The position numbers and the translations under genes were made by a program. This document shows positions 7,901 through 16,303 of a stretch of 27,153 nt of DNA, piece by piece. The notes under the pieces are model-generated. The model was not told the DNA's origin and made no database searches. It was given only the letters and a program-made list of their open reading frames with translations. The stretch comes from CAYMRB01 sp964392615 (GTDB lineage: Bacteria > Planctomycetota > UBA8108), in NCBI GenBank assembly GCA_964392615.1, contig CAYMRB010000080.1, forward strand, positions 1 to 27,153, given 5' to 3'. Position 1 is the stretch's first letter. The number at the start of each line of letters is the position of its first letter.

Positions 7901-8711
7901 GGTACGAGCGGAACGGCCGCCACGGGCGTTCGTGAGGGCCCTGGCGCCGCGGCGGCGGGTCGAGTCCGACGACCGCGAACGAGAAGCCGTAGGCGTGACG
8001 GTTGTTGGTGATCTTCGCGACGAAGTGGTTGGCGCCGGCTTTCAGCGCCAGCCGCGTGCCGGTCGGAATGCGGCCCTTGCCGTCGAATGCGAGCAGCTCT
8101 TCGCCGTTGAGCCAGCAGCGGTATCGCGCCTGACGGCGCCACGTTTCCATATTGGGCGCATTCTGCCGACGGTCGCTCTCGGGGGAGCGGATCGAGAACT
8201 CGAGCACGAGCTCGACCGCCGTACGCGTCGTGATCTCGCGGTAGACGTACTGCGTCTCACCGGCAGACGGCGCTGGGCCGCGCGGCAGGTCGCACAGATA
8301 GCCGTCGATCCACTCCGGATGTGCGTGCCAGCGACGCTCGGCGTACGGTGTCGGTGGGAAGTTCGGCGCCGGGTACGTCGTGCCGAGCGCTGGTGAACCG
8401 CCGTTGCGGTGGAGGTCGACTTCGACGTCGTGGCAGTGAGCGAAGCTGGAAGCGACGTTCCGCATCCAGTCGAGCAACGGAGGACGGTCGCGGAACGGGC
8501 CGATGCGATACCACGTGCCGCGCTCGACGCCGGCGACTTCGATGCGTTGGCGGGCATCGAGCGTGCGGTAGAGCTCGCCGAGCTCGCGTTCCTGGATCGC
8601 ATCGAGGAGCGGCTCGATCTTCGAGGCGCCGTCGATCGCGGTGGGGACGAGCGCGAGTCCGAGCAGCACGCAGCCTTGCCCCAGAAGACGAGTCGCTATC
8701 GAGCGCGTCAT
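4950..8711 (-). CDS. Large exported c-type cytochrome with beta-propeller, hydrazine synthase alpha-like
   Basis: This is a 1253-residue protein with an N-terminal signal peptide (hydrophobic residues about 9-28). Residues about 30-260 form a beta-rich region, and about 280-510 are mostly helical. Residues about 510-800 look like a WD40/PD40-type beta-propeller, with strands such as ALQFTRNG, LSWDAKKIFIGGGG and VVFCRWDYG. The C-terminal 300 residues hold three c-type heme sites: CIGCH (951-955), CVECH (1006-1010) and CASCH (1135-1139). The layout resembles the hydrazine synthase alpha subunit and the many related proteins of ordinary Planctomycetota. It should act in the periplasm in electron transfer or oxidation of an unknown substrate. 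No HzsB/C-like partner is present, so hydrazine synthesis is not implied. GGAG sits just before the ATG. The zinc-ribbon gene lies 56 bases upstream in the same direction. Confidence 0.75.
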   Translation of the reverse strand: MTRSIATRLLGQGCVLLGLALVPTAIDGASKIEPLLDAIQERELGELYRTLDARQRIEVAGVERGTWYRIGPFRDRPPLLDWMRNVASSFAHCHDVEVDLHRNGGSPALGTTYPAPNFPPTPYAERRWHAHPEWIDGYLCDLPRGPAPSAGETQYVYREITTRTAVELVLEFSIRSPESDRRQNAPNMETWRRQARYRCWLNGEELLAFDGKGRIPTGTRLALKAGANHFVAKITNNRHAYGFSFAVVGLDPPPRRQGPHERPWRPFRSYRIGDLPYYREVQNVPNWYVTRDEWLDALFASATELGSAATTPDATQSTIWRALQSDFTDARSRIEIELTSAFEGAFWSAWRKTGDRLATERALADAVLGQFARIAGKSPDDVLRALDVKRADAAYASTVRNAYFTACRYGEALTRLVTFRSIHTPMPGIETAARDSRGRVVTRMEAALEHYPESADGRRRRETLEALGAKISPLLGKLVATREPRVEEVLALDDEIERAWVDEIRRLPPIVFLERPMYRYDALQFTRNGASPSYIRVFDPATREVRTIFHSQSVRAHDMTLSWDAKKIFIGGGGDVAEVGVDGDGYRVITEGQSPAELPDGRVVFFDDAPGISPCKGGGPRRLLFTVNRDGSERKVVSANLTTDTTPQVMNDGRVVFCRWDYGVNKNVFNRHGIWVQNPDGTALDLYFGNTVIDPFAFYRPRQVPGRPEVVCTFGTHHNHNAGLVGLIWQGQGREGADGAGFERITQDTASVGDACPHWAYQDPYPLDEQRFLVSYGGEPKRRVAIWLLDRFGNKKCVFEPARELGAYCPQPFVARPKPPAIPSRAHAPEWEPPDLEHQLLTDPNWSQKATLVLQDVYRGLEPVVERGRVKHLAVMEQVVHTTPRGGAIGVGTIFYVNRLIGLVPIEADGSAHFEVPALRSLYFHVLDDAGKMLMTMGSDMHCMPDERRSCIGCHAQRTSLAPAPVPSEISIAARKPPMRPKAPAWGTNGILEYEAVVQPVLDKYCVECHAGPTPDGGLDLTGSRTTAYSMSYMELVDRALVDFVPGTGRTHAQPSNDYDGQAPLSRGSIRSKLTRYLEDPKHCGADIPWEDRYRVYCWIDANVPFYSHYTQISPTVLEDKARRTLSDVYRRRCASCHDKRPRKDAITWLSQFNVAVHAGPPPGQWGVTESGMRVRHLNLSHPEHSAALRAPLAASEGGRGLCVDAEGGRAVFADTNDPDYRRIVETLTAGVIVRHQPGVKEMLAELESASSR

Positions 8712-8767
8712 GGCGTTGTGATCTCCAGGGCTGCCAGCAGGAAGAGGACCGGTATCATGTCGCAGGC

Positions 8768-9097
8768 TCAGTCGAAGTCGACGATATCCTCGAGGACGTC
8801 CCAGAAGCCCTTCTTCTTCTTGCGCTTCTTCTCCTTATGGTAGTCCTTCTCCTTGCGATACTCCCGTTCCTCGCGAGGTGCCCTTTCCTCTCGCTGCGGG
8901 GGCGCTGGAGGTGGGGGGGCGTCGAGGATGTGGGACGGCTGCTCGGCCTCTTGGCGTCGTACGTGGGCGATGATCTTCTGGAGCTCGCCGCGGTCGAGCC
9001 AGACGCCCCGGCAGCTCGGGCAGACGTCGATCAGCACGTCCTCGTAGTTCGTGACCTCCATCGGCATCTCGCACTCTGGGCAGCTATGGGCCGGCAT
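8768..9097 (-). CDS. Small TFIIB-type zinc-ribbon protein with charged tail
   Basis: This is a 109-residue protein. C6-x2-C9 and C26-x2-C29 form a zinc ribbon with the zf-TFIIB signature (CPECEMPMEV, then CPSCRGVWLDRGEL). A proline- and Glu/Arg-rich stretch follows, then a Lys-rich block (KKRKKKKGFWD) and an acidic end (VLEDIVDFD). Such ribbon proteins are common in bacteria and have no firmly known role; binding to nucleic acid or to a protein partner is likely. The ATG at 9097 is chosen because GGAGA lies about 9 bases upstream; a TTG at 9154 would extend it into the promoter. It precedes the cytochrome gene by 56 bases in the same direction, so the two may be co-transcribed. Confidence 0.75.
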   Translation of the reverse strand: MPAHSCPECEMPMEVTNYEDVLIDVCPSCRGVWLDRGELQKIIAHVRRQEAEQPSHILDAPPPPAPPQREERAPREEREYRKEKDYHKEKKRKKKKGFWDVLEDIVDFD

Positions 9098-9141
9098 CGC
9101 GTAGGTTCTCCGGGTTGTCGTGGTTAGCAGTCCCTTGAAAA

Positions 9142-9171
9142 AGTCTAACTCCAATTGCGATCTCGCGGCAA
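9142..9171 (-). promoter_or_regulatory. Candidate sigma70-type promoter of the zinc-ribbon/cytochrome genes
   Basis: On the minus strand TTGCCG (9166-9171) and TAGACT (9142-9147) are separated by 18 bases, about 45 bases upstream of the zinc-ribbon start. The hexamers are moderate matches only. Confidence 0.35.
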
Positions 9172-9214
9172 GGCGAGGTCACTGTCGGACGGCTGTCGAT
9201 CGAGTTGGCCGTTC

Positions 9215-9233
9215 CGACTCTGCGCAAGAGTCG
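9215..9233. other. Perfect small hairpin upstream of rtcA
   Basis: CGACTCT (9215-9221) pairs with AGAGTCG (9227-9233) across a GCGCA loop, about 90 bases before rtcA and between divergent genes. It could be a regulator site or part of an mRNA leader. No sigma54-type promoter with correct GG/GC spacing was found, although rtcA is sigma54-controlled in Escherichia coli. Confidence 0.3.
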
Positions 9234-9325
9234 CCGATTGCGATATCCTGACGGAGCATGGCGCGACTGCGTGACCGAGGACGCGGCGCAGGCGGACGAT
9301 CGAGCGATCGAGGACGGGTGACGGC

Positions 9326-10396
9326 ATGTTGACGATCGACGGTTCCTCTGGCGAAGGCGGCGGACAGATCCTGCGCTCGTCGCTCGCGCTCTCTGCGATC
9401 ACGGCCACGCCGTTTCGCATCGAGCGGATCCGCGCCGGCCGCAAGCAGCCGGGCCTGAGGCGACAGCACCTGACCGCGGTGCGCGCCGCGGCCACCGTGT
9501 GCGAAGCCGAGGTCGAGGGCGACGAAGTCGGCTCGGGCGAGGTCGTGTTCCGCCCCGGCGCCGTGCAGCCGGGCGACTACCGCTTCGCGATCGGCACGGC
9601 GGGAAGCACGACGCTCGTGCTACAGACGGTGCTGCCGGCGCTTCTCACGGCTTCCGGTCGCTCCACGATCGTGCTCGAGGGCGGCACGCACAACCCGTTC
9701 GCGCCGCCGTTCGACTTTCTCGCGAAGACCTACGTGCCGCTCGTGCGACGCATGGGCGCGGACGTCGCGGTCGAGCTGGAGCGCCCGGGCTTCTTCCCGG
9801 CCGGCGGCGGGCGTCTGCGAGTCGTGATCGAGCCGGCCGCAGAGCTGCAGGGCATCGAGCTGCTCGAACGCGGCAAGACCGTCGCGCGCCACGCGCGTGC
9901 GATCGTCGCGAGTCTGCCTCGGCATATCGCCGAGCGCGAGGTCAAGGTTCTGCAGAAGCGTCTGGGCTGGCCACCCGGTGGTTTCTCCGTCGAGGAGATC
10001 TCCGACTCGGCCGGGCCGGGCAACATCGTGATCGCCGAGATCGAGACCGAGGCGGTGTGCGAGGTGATCTCGTCGGTCGGTCAAGTGCGTCGGCCCGCGG
10101 AGTCCGTCGCGGCCGAAGTCGCTCGCGAATGCCGCCGCTATCTGAAGTCCACGGCGCCGGTCGGCGAGCACCTGACCGATCAGCTTCTGCTGCCGCTCGC
10201 GCTGGCAGGTTCGGGGAGATTCCGCTCGGTCGGCCTGTCGCGGCACGCGACGACGCACATCGAGCTTATCCGGCAATTCCTCGCCCTCAAGATCGGCGTC
10301 GAGGAAACCGAAAGCGATGGAGTGATCGTCTCGATCGGCAGAGTGCGCCGTCTCCGAGCGAAAGGAACGCGAGATGATCCGCCGTCGGCTCTGTGA
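9326..10396 (+). CDS. rtcA: RNA 3'-terminal phosphate cyclase RtcA
   Basis: This is a 356-residue protein, near the usual family length of about 340. It converts RNA 3'-phosphate ends to 2',3'-cyclic phosphates using ATP, through an adenylated-enzyme intermediate in the cytoplasm. The N-terminus IDGSSGEGGGQILR is diagnostic. PGFFPAGGG (154-162) is a second family block, and EHLTDQLLLPLALAG (281-295) a third. H307 in LSRHATTHIE aligns with the adenylated nucleophile (His309 in E. coli). The start has only a weak GAGG upstream. Neither its usual neighbour rtcB nor the regulator rtcR is seen here. Instead a DUF1343 gene follows by 18 bases, so the two are probably co-transcribed. Confidence 0.95.
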   Translation: MLTIDGSSGEGGGQILRSSLALSAITATPFRIERIRAGRKQPGLRRQHLTAVRAAATVCEAEVEGDEVGSGEVVFRPGAVQPGDYRFAIGTAGSTTLVLQTVLPALLTASGRSTIVLEGGTHNPFAPPFDFLAKTYVPLVRRMGADVAVELERPGFFPAGGGRLRVVIEPAAELQGIELLERGKTVARHARAIVASLPRHIAEREVKVLQKRLGWPPGGFSVEEISDSAGPGNIVIAEIETEAVCEVISSVGQVRRPAESVAAEVARECRRYLKSTAPVGEHLTDQLLLPLALAGSGRFRSVGLSRHATTHIELIRQFLALKIGVEETESDGVIVSIGRVRRLRAKGTRDDPPSAL

Positions 10397-10414
10397 CCCA
10401 GGAGTGCTCTTATC

Positions 10415-11613
10415 GTGACCGCATCGCCGTCGGGAGTTGTCGACATCGGCCTCGAGCGCGTCCTCGCGTCGCCGCCGTCCATCCTCCAGCGCAGGCGATT
10501 CGGCCTGCTGATGAACGACGCGTCAGTCGATCGGCGCTTTCGCTCGGCAGCGCGGCTCCTCGCAGACGCGTTTCCGGGCCAACTGGTCGCGCTCTTCTCG
10601 CCGCAACACGGTCTGTGGCACGAAGAGCAGGACAACATGATCGAGTCCACGCACGGCTTCGATGTCGAGCTGGGCGTACCTATCTACAGCCTCTACGGCG
10701 AGACGCGCGAGCCGACGCCGGAGATGTTCGACGGACTCGAGGCGCTCGTCGTCGACCTGCAAGACGTCGGCACGCGAGTCTACACGTTCGTGTGGACCAT
10801 GTCCTACTGCCTGGAGGCCTGCGCGCGGCGCAGAATTCCCGTCGTCGTGCTCGACCGACCGAATCCGCTCGGCGGCGAGCGCGCCGCGGGGCCGCAGCTC
10901 GAGCCGGGCTTCGAGAGCTTCGTCGGTCGAGCAGCGCTGCCGATGGCGCACGGGCTGACCCTCGCCGAGCTCGCGCTGCAGGTCGATCGCATGCTCGGAA
11001 TCGGCGCGGACATCCTGCCGGTCGCCATGGTGGGCTGGCATCGCGCCATGCGCTTTCCGCAGACCGGTCGCGCGTGGCTCCCGCCGTCGCCCAATCTGCC
11101 GCGCTTCGAGGGCGTCGACGTCTATCCGGGCACCGTCTTGTTCGAGGGCACCAATCTCTCGGAGGGACGTGGCACCACGACTCCGTTCGAGGTCATCGGG
11201 GCGCGTTCATCGAGCCAGCTCGGCTCATCGACGAGGTTCGCCGCTACGACCTCGATGGTGTGGTGCTGCGCGAAACGCGTTTCCGGCCGACGTTCCACAA
11301 ATGGGCGGACGAGCTGTGCGGCGGTGTCTGGCTGCACGTCGTCGATCCGGAAGTGTTCGACGCGTACCGCACGGCAGTCGCGATTCTCGCTGCGGTGAAG
11401 GGGCTCTGGCCCGACGGGTTCCGTTGGATCAATCCGCCGTACGAGTACGAGAACGAGACGATGCCGATCGACATCTTGAGCGGCAGCTCGCGCCTGCGAG
11501 AGTACGTCGACGCAGGCGGCGAGCGACAGAGCTTTGGCGCGATCGTCGACGTCGACCGCAACGCATGGCGAGCGGAGATCGCGGACTCCCTGCTCTATCC
11601 GCAGAGCGACTGA
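10415..11613 (+). pseudogene. namZ: NamZ/DUF1343 exo-beta-N-acetylmuramidase-like gene, frameshifted near 11204
   Basis: The family removes terminal N-acetylmuramic acid from peptidoglycan fragments (GH171). From the GTG at 10415, with AGGAG at 10400-10404, the frame gives typical blocks: LFSPQHGLWHEEQDNM, VDLQDVGTRVYTFVW, VVLDRPNPLGG and FEGTNLSEGRGTTTPFEVIGA. After about residue 263, near 11204, that frame turns to nonsense. The next frame continues the family sequence with FIEPARLIDEVRRYDL, CGGVWLHVVDPEVF, and RWINPPYEYENETMPID to a stop at 11613. Adding one C in GCGCGTTC restores GAPFIEP, so a single base is missing. This may be a recent mutation or a sequence error. No signal peptide is visible, although the family is often exported. 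It lies 18 bases after rtcA. Confidence 0.8.
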
Positions 11614-11617
11614 CGCG

Positions 11618-13501
11618 TCACGCGCTGGCGAAGTCGAGCGAGTAGCTCATCACGCCCTCGCTGACGCGACTGGTGACGCGGCAGTTCGCCCTGTTCAGGA
11701 CCTTCTGCATGCGCCGGTTGTCGCGCAGAACCTCTGCCGTGAAGCCGCTGATCCCGTTGCGTTTCGCGATGCGCATCAGGTGGCGGAGCAGGAACTTCCC
11801 GATCCCCTTGCCCTGCCACGAATCGCGCACGACGAACGCCACCTCGGCGAGATTCGTCGTCGCGTCGAGGTAGTAGCGACCGATCGCGATGATCTCGTCG
11901 CCCCAGGCCTCCGGCAGCGTCGCGACGATAGCGATCTCGCTGCGGTGGTCGATGTAGACGAAGTCCTGGATCTGGCGACGCGGAACGCGCTCCATGCGGC
12001 TCATGAAGCGGTAGTACACCGTCTCCTGCGACAGCGCGTAGAACAGATCGCGCATGCTCTGCTCGTCTGTCGGATGGATCGGACGGAAGCTGACCTGCGT
12101 GCCATCCGGCATGAGCCACGAGGTGCGCAGCTCCTTGGGACCGACGAGGATCTTGCCCTCCTTGTCGGCCAGATCGGCGGAGAGGTACTTCGCCTCGATC
12201 GCCTGTCGCAGCAGCTCCGGACGGAAGTCGGGGTGCGCGACGCTCATGAGCGCGAGCGCGCGCTCCTGGATGCTCTTGCCGTGCAGGTAGGCCGTGCCGT
12301 ACTCGGTGACGACCCAGTGCACGTCGCCGCGCGTCGTCACGACGCCGGCTCCCGGGCTCAGGTGCGCGACGATACGCGACACCTTGCCGCCCTTCGCGGT
12401 CGACGGCAACGCGATGATCGCCTTGCCGCCGGGGGCTCTGGCCGCGCCGCGGTTGAAGTCGACCTGGCCTCCGATGCCGGAGAAGAACCTCGTGCCGAGC
12501 GAGTCCGCACACACCTGGCCGGTGAGGTCGACCTCGAGCGCGACGTTGATCGCGGTCATCTTGTGCTGCTGGCCGATGATGACCGGATCGTTGACGTACT
12601 CGGTCGGGTAGAACGCGAACGCCGGGTTTCCGTCGACGTAATCGTAAAGCCGCCGCGTCCCGAGGCAGAAGCTGGCGACGACCTTGCCGCGATCGACCGT
12701 CTTGCGCGTGCCGTTGACGGCACCCTTGTCGACGAGATCGATCACCGCGTCGGTCAACATCTCGGTGTGAATGCCGAGGTCGTTCTTGTCGCCGAGAAAC
12801 TCGAGAACGGCCTGAGGAATGCGTCCGATACCCACCTCGATCGTCGCGCCGTCCTCGACGAGCGCGGCGACGTATTCGGCGATCTGTCGCGTGTCCGCCG
12901 TCACCTCTGACTGCGGGACCTCGACGATCGGCGCGTCGGACGGCACCAGCAAGTCCATGTCGAAGACGTGCAGCTGGGAGTTGCCGAGCGTGCGGGGCAT
13001 CGACGGGTTGACTTGCGCGATGACGAGGCTGGCGTTCTCGGCGGCGCTCTTGACGATGTCGACGGACACGCCGAGGCTGCACATGCCGGCCTCATCCGGC
13101 GGCGAGACTTGGATCAGGGCCGCGTCCAGGGGCAGCTGCCCGGAGTGGAAGAGACGCGGAATGTCCGACAGGAAGATCGGCGTGTAGTCGCCGAGCCCTT
13201 CCTGGATGATGTCCCGCACGTTCTCCGCGATGAAGAAGCTATTGACGCGCAGGAACTGAGCGAGCTCCTCCTGCGCGTACGGCGCAGATCCGGAGGTCAG
13301 CAGGTGGATGATCTCCGTATCGGAGAGCTGCTTCGCTCGATCGGTCAGAGCGGCGACCAGCTCCTGCGGCTCGGCACAGCCCGTCCCGATGAAGACGCGC
13401 TGTCCCGGTCCGATCCGGGTCACGGCCTCCTCGGCCGTGGTGACCATCGACGAGTAGTGCTCTTGCCACTCGGTGTCGTACGCGGTCGCGGGGTCAGTCA
13501 T
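11618..13501 (-). CDS. Acetyl-CoA hydrolase/CoA-transferase fused to a GNAT acetyltransferase
   Basis: This is a 627-residue two-domain protein. Residues about 10-445 are a class I CoA-transferase of the acetyl-CoA hydrolase / 4-hydroxybutyrate CoA-transferase type. The likely catalytic Glu is E247 in GIHTEMLTD, and SGIGGQVDFNRGA (341-353) and GRIP are typical family blocks. It would move CoA between short acyl groups, or hydrolyse acyl-CoA. Residues about 465-620 are a GNAT domain with the acetyl-CoA-binding loop QGKGIGKFLL (563-572); its acceptor is unknown, probably a protein lysine. The ATG overlaps the end of the acyl-CoA synthetase gene by 8 bases, so the two are translationally coupled. 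The gene ends 4 bases from the convergent namZ stop. The GNAT part could acetylate and tune the partner synthetase; that is inference. Confidence 0.9.
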   Translation of the reverse strand: MTDPATAYDTEWQEHYSSMVTTAEEAVTRIGPGQRVFIGTGCAEPQELVAALTDRAKQLSDTEIIHLLTSGSAPYAQEELAQFLRVNSFFIAENVRDIIQEGLGDYTPIFLSDIPRLFHSGQLPLDAALIQVSPPDEAGMCSLGVSVDIVKSAAENASLVIAQVNPSMPRTLGNSQLHVFDMDLLVPSDAPIVEVPQSEVTADTRQIAEYVAALVEDGATIEVGIGRIPQAVLEFLGDKNDLGIHTEMLTDAVIDLVDKGAVNGTRKTVDRGKVVASFCLGTRRLYDYVDGNPAFAFYPTEYVNDPVIIGQQHKMTAINVALEVDLTGQVCADSLGTRFFSGIGGQVDFNRGAARAPGGKAIIALPSTAKGGKVSRIVAHLSPGAGVVTTRGDVHWVVTEYGTAYLHGKSIQERALALMSVAHPDFRPELLRQAIEAKYLSADLADKEGKILVGPKELRTSWLMPDGTQVSFRPIHPTDEQSMRDLFYALSQETVYYRFMSRMERVPRRQIQDFVYIDHRSEIAIVATLPEAWGDEIIAIGRYYLDATTNLAEVAFVVRDSWQGKGIGKFLLRHLMRIAKRNGISGFTAEVLRDNRRMQKVLNRANCRVTSRVSEGVMSYSLDFASA

Positions 13502-15602
13502 TGGCGGTGTTCCCGCTCTCGAGGGTCATGCGAGCGTCAGCGACGTAGGAAGCGCTACCGACCTCGCCGACGATGAAGGGGTTGATGTCGAGCTCGGTGA
13601 TGGAGGGGAAGTCCGTGGCGAGCTGCGAGATGCGTTGGAGTCCGGCGGCGATCGCCTCGACGTCGACACCGGCCTGTCCGCGCGCGCCCTTCAGCAGCGC
13701 GTACGAGCGCGTCCCCTCGAGCATCTGCATCGCCTCGTCCGACGTAATCGGCGCGAGGTAGAACGTCACGTCCTTCATCACCTCGACGAAGATCCCGCCG
13801 AGGCCGAACATCAGCATCGGGCCGAACTGGGGATCGCGAGTCATGCCGAGGATCACTTCCCGGCCGCGCGCCCCCATCTTCTCGACGTACAGGCCTCGCA
13901 CGTACGCGTCCGGTGCTCGCCGGCCGAGCCGCAGCATCATCAGCTCGAACGCATCTCGGACCTGGTCGGCGTTCGCCAAGTTGATTCGCACACCGCCGAT
14001 GTCGGACTTGTGGACGATGTCCGGAGAGACGACCTTCATGACCACCGGATAGCCGATGCGCTCGGCCGCATCGACGGCTTGGTCCGACGACGTGGCGAGG
14101 TATCCTTCCGGGACGTTGAAGCCATACGCGCGGAGGATCTCCTTGCCCTCGACCTCGCCGACGCGGGGGCTTCCCGCGCGGGCGTGTCGGTTCAAGAGGC
14201 GGTCGACGCGGCGGCGGTTCACCGCGAAACGCTTGACGACCCGCGGCGGCCGCTGACGCCAGGCCGAATACTCGCAGAGCGTCTTCAGCGCCGCCATGGC
14301 GCGCTCCGGGGCCGGATAGTTCGGCACGCCGCGCTCCAGCAGCCGCTCTCGCGCCGGTCCGACCTCGGCGCCGCCGAGGAAGGCGGTCAGAATCGGCTTG
14401 CCGCTCTCCCGCATGTCGCCGACCTTCTCGGCGACCGCCAACGGCTGCGTCATGTTCTGCGGCGTCAGCAGGACGACCGCGGCGTCGACGGCGTCGTCGG
14501 CGAGCACGGCGTCGAGCGCGTCGGAGTACCGATCCGGCCCCGCGTCGCCGACGACGTCGACCGGATTGCCGACGGCCGCGGTCGGCGGCAGGCATCGTCG
14601 CAGCTCATCGACGGTCGCATCCGACAGCGTCGCGAGGCGCAGACCGAGGGTCTCCGCCGCGTCCGCCGCCATGATGCCGGGACCGCCCGCGTTCGTGATG
14701 ATCGCGACGCGGTCGCCCGCCGGCAGCGGCTGGAGCTCGAACGCGAGGGCGTAGTCGAACAGCGCCTCGAAACTCTCCGCTCGGACCACACCGCAGCGCT
14801 TGAACGCTGCGCCGTAAGCCATGTCCGCACCGGCCAGGCTCCCCGTGTGCGAGGAGGCGGCCTTGGCGCCGGCCTGCGTGACGCCGACCTTGAGCAGGAC
14901 GACGGGCTTGTCAGCCGCGGCCTCGGCGGCGACTTCGAGGAACGCGTCGCCTTCCGTGATGCTCTCGAGGTAGCCCGCGATGACGCTCGTGTCGGGATCG
15001 GCGGCCAGGATGCGCAAGAACTCGATCTCGTCGAGGTCGGCCTTGTTCCCGAAGCTGATGACCTTGCCAAGTCCGATGCCCGAGGTCACGGCCCAATCGA
15101 GAATCGCGACGCACAGCGCACCGGACTGCGAGATCAGCGAGATCTTGCCGCGCTTCGGCATGAACGGCGCGAACGTCGCGTTCATCGCGTGGTGCGTGTT
15201 GATGACGCCGACGCAGTTCGGGCCGACGAGTCGGACCCCGCGTCGCCGACAGGTCGCCGCGATCTCCTCCTCGAGCGCTGCGCCCTCCGCGCCGATTTCC
15301 TTGAACCCGGCGGTGATGACGATCACCGACTCGGCGCCCGCGTCGGCGGCCTCCCCGACGGTGTCGTTGACCATCCGGGTCGGCACCGCGATGACGCCCA
15401 GATCGATGCGCTCGCCGAAGTCCCGGATGCTGTGATAGCACCGCAGTCCGAGAACCTCATCCGCACGGGGGTTGACGGGAACAAGCTGACCGCCGAAACC
15501 GCCGTCGAGCAAGTTCTTGACGATTTCGTGGCCCACCTTGCCCGGCTTCTGAGAAGCCCCGAAGACGGCGATCGTCTCGGGCTTCAGTAGCCGCTTGAGC
15601 AT
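13494..15602 (-). CDS. ADP-forming acetate/acyl-CoA synthetase, fused alpha-beta subunits
   Basis: This is a 702-residue enzyme that makes acyl-CoA from acid, ATP and CoA, or runs in reverse to make ATP with ADP/Pi chemistry. Residues 1-130 are the CoA-binding domain (TIAVFGASQKPGKVG). Residues about 145-450 are succinyl-CoA-synthetase-like flavodoxin domains with the phosphohistidine H252 in SSHTGSLAG. Residues about 480-700 are the ATP-grasp domain, with HKSDIGGV at 531-538 supplying the second His, and ITELDINPFIV near the end. Alpha and beta parts are joined, as in many bacteria and some archaea. A TTGACA promoter lies 35-63 bases upstream of the ATG. The next gene starts inside its last codons. 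The substrate range (acetate, propionate or branched acids) cannot be told from the sequence. Confidence 0.93.
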   Translation of the reverse strand: MLKRLLKPETIAVFGASQKPGKVGHEIVKNLLDGGFGGQLVPVNPRADEVLGLRCYHSIRDFGERIDLGVIAVPTRMVNDTVGEAADAGAESVIVITAGFKEIGAEGAALEEEIAATCRRRGVRLVGPNCVGVINTHHAMNATFAPFMPKRGKISLISQSGALCVAILDWAVTSGIGLGKVISFGNKADLDEIEFLRILAADPDTSVIAGYLESITEGDAFLEVAAEAAADKPVVLLKVGVTQAGAKAASSHTGSLAGADMAYGAAFKRCGVVRAESFEALFDYALAFELQPLPAGDRVAIITNAGGPGIMAADAAETLGLRLATLSDATVDELRRCLPPTAAVGNPVDVVGDAGPDRYSDALDAVLADDAVDAAVVLLTPQNMTQPLAVAEKVGDMRESGKPILTAFLGGAEVGPARERLLERGVPNYPAPERAMAALKTLCEYSAWRQRPPRVVKRFAVNRRRVDRLLNRHARAGSPRVGEVEGKEILRAYGFNVPEGYLATSSDQAVDAAERIGYPVVMKVVSPDIVHKSDIGGVRINLANADQVRDAFELMMLRLGRRAPDAYVRGLYVEKMGARGREVILGMTRDPQFGPMLMFGLGGIFVEVMKDVTFYLAPITSDEAMQMLEGTRSYALLKGARGQAGVDVEAIAAGLQRISQLATDFPSITELDINPFIVGEVGSASYVADARMTLESGNTAND

Positions 15603-15636
15603 GATCGTTCATCTCACAGGAGATATGTATGCGGCG

Positions 15637-15665
15637 ATCATGGCGCGGGGGTGTGAAAGTGTCAA
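15637..15665 (-). promoter_or_regulatory. Sigma70-type promoter of the acyl-CoA operon
   Basis: On the minus strand a consensus -35 TTGACA (15660-15665) and a -10 CATGAT (15637-15642, four of six matches) are spaced by exactly 17 bases. This predicts a leader of about 27 bases before the acyl-CoA synthetase ATG at 15602. It is the best promoter in the window. Confidence 0.65.
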
Positions 15666-15727
15666 GCCGAACCGCCGAAAAATCGTCGAAGATTTAACGA
15701 TTTGTGGCGTGGAGCTGCGGATGGTGC

Positions 15728-15753
15728 GCCCTTGCGGCCGACGCCGCGAGGGC
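15728..15753 (-). terminator. Terminator hairpin after the SEC-C gene
   Basis: A 10-bp stem with one G-T wobble (15728-15737 with 15744-15753) closes a six-base CCGACG loop, 24 bases past the SEC-C gene stop and upstream of the next promoter. No T-run is seen. Confidence 0.5.
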
Positions 15754-15777
15754 CGGGGGACGACTACGCGACGGAGG

Positions 15778-16272
<495 letters not shown>

Positions 16273-16303
16273 CGGGATTCGCTCCTGTCTCTGCGATTCG
16301 GCG

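Noticed and set aside
4950..8711. True hydrazine synthase (anammox)
   Set aside because: No beta/gamma subunits, no hydrazine dehydrogenase and no other anammox genes nearby; similar propeller cytochromes are widespread in other Planctomycetota.
13473..15590. Long open frame on the + strand opposite the acyl-CoA synthetase
   Set aside because: Composition is Arg/Val/Asp-rich with no family motif; it is a GC-rich shadow of a gene with clear domains.
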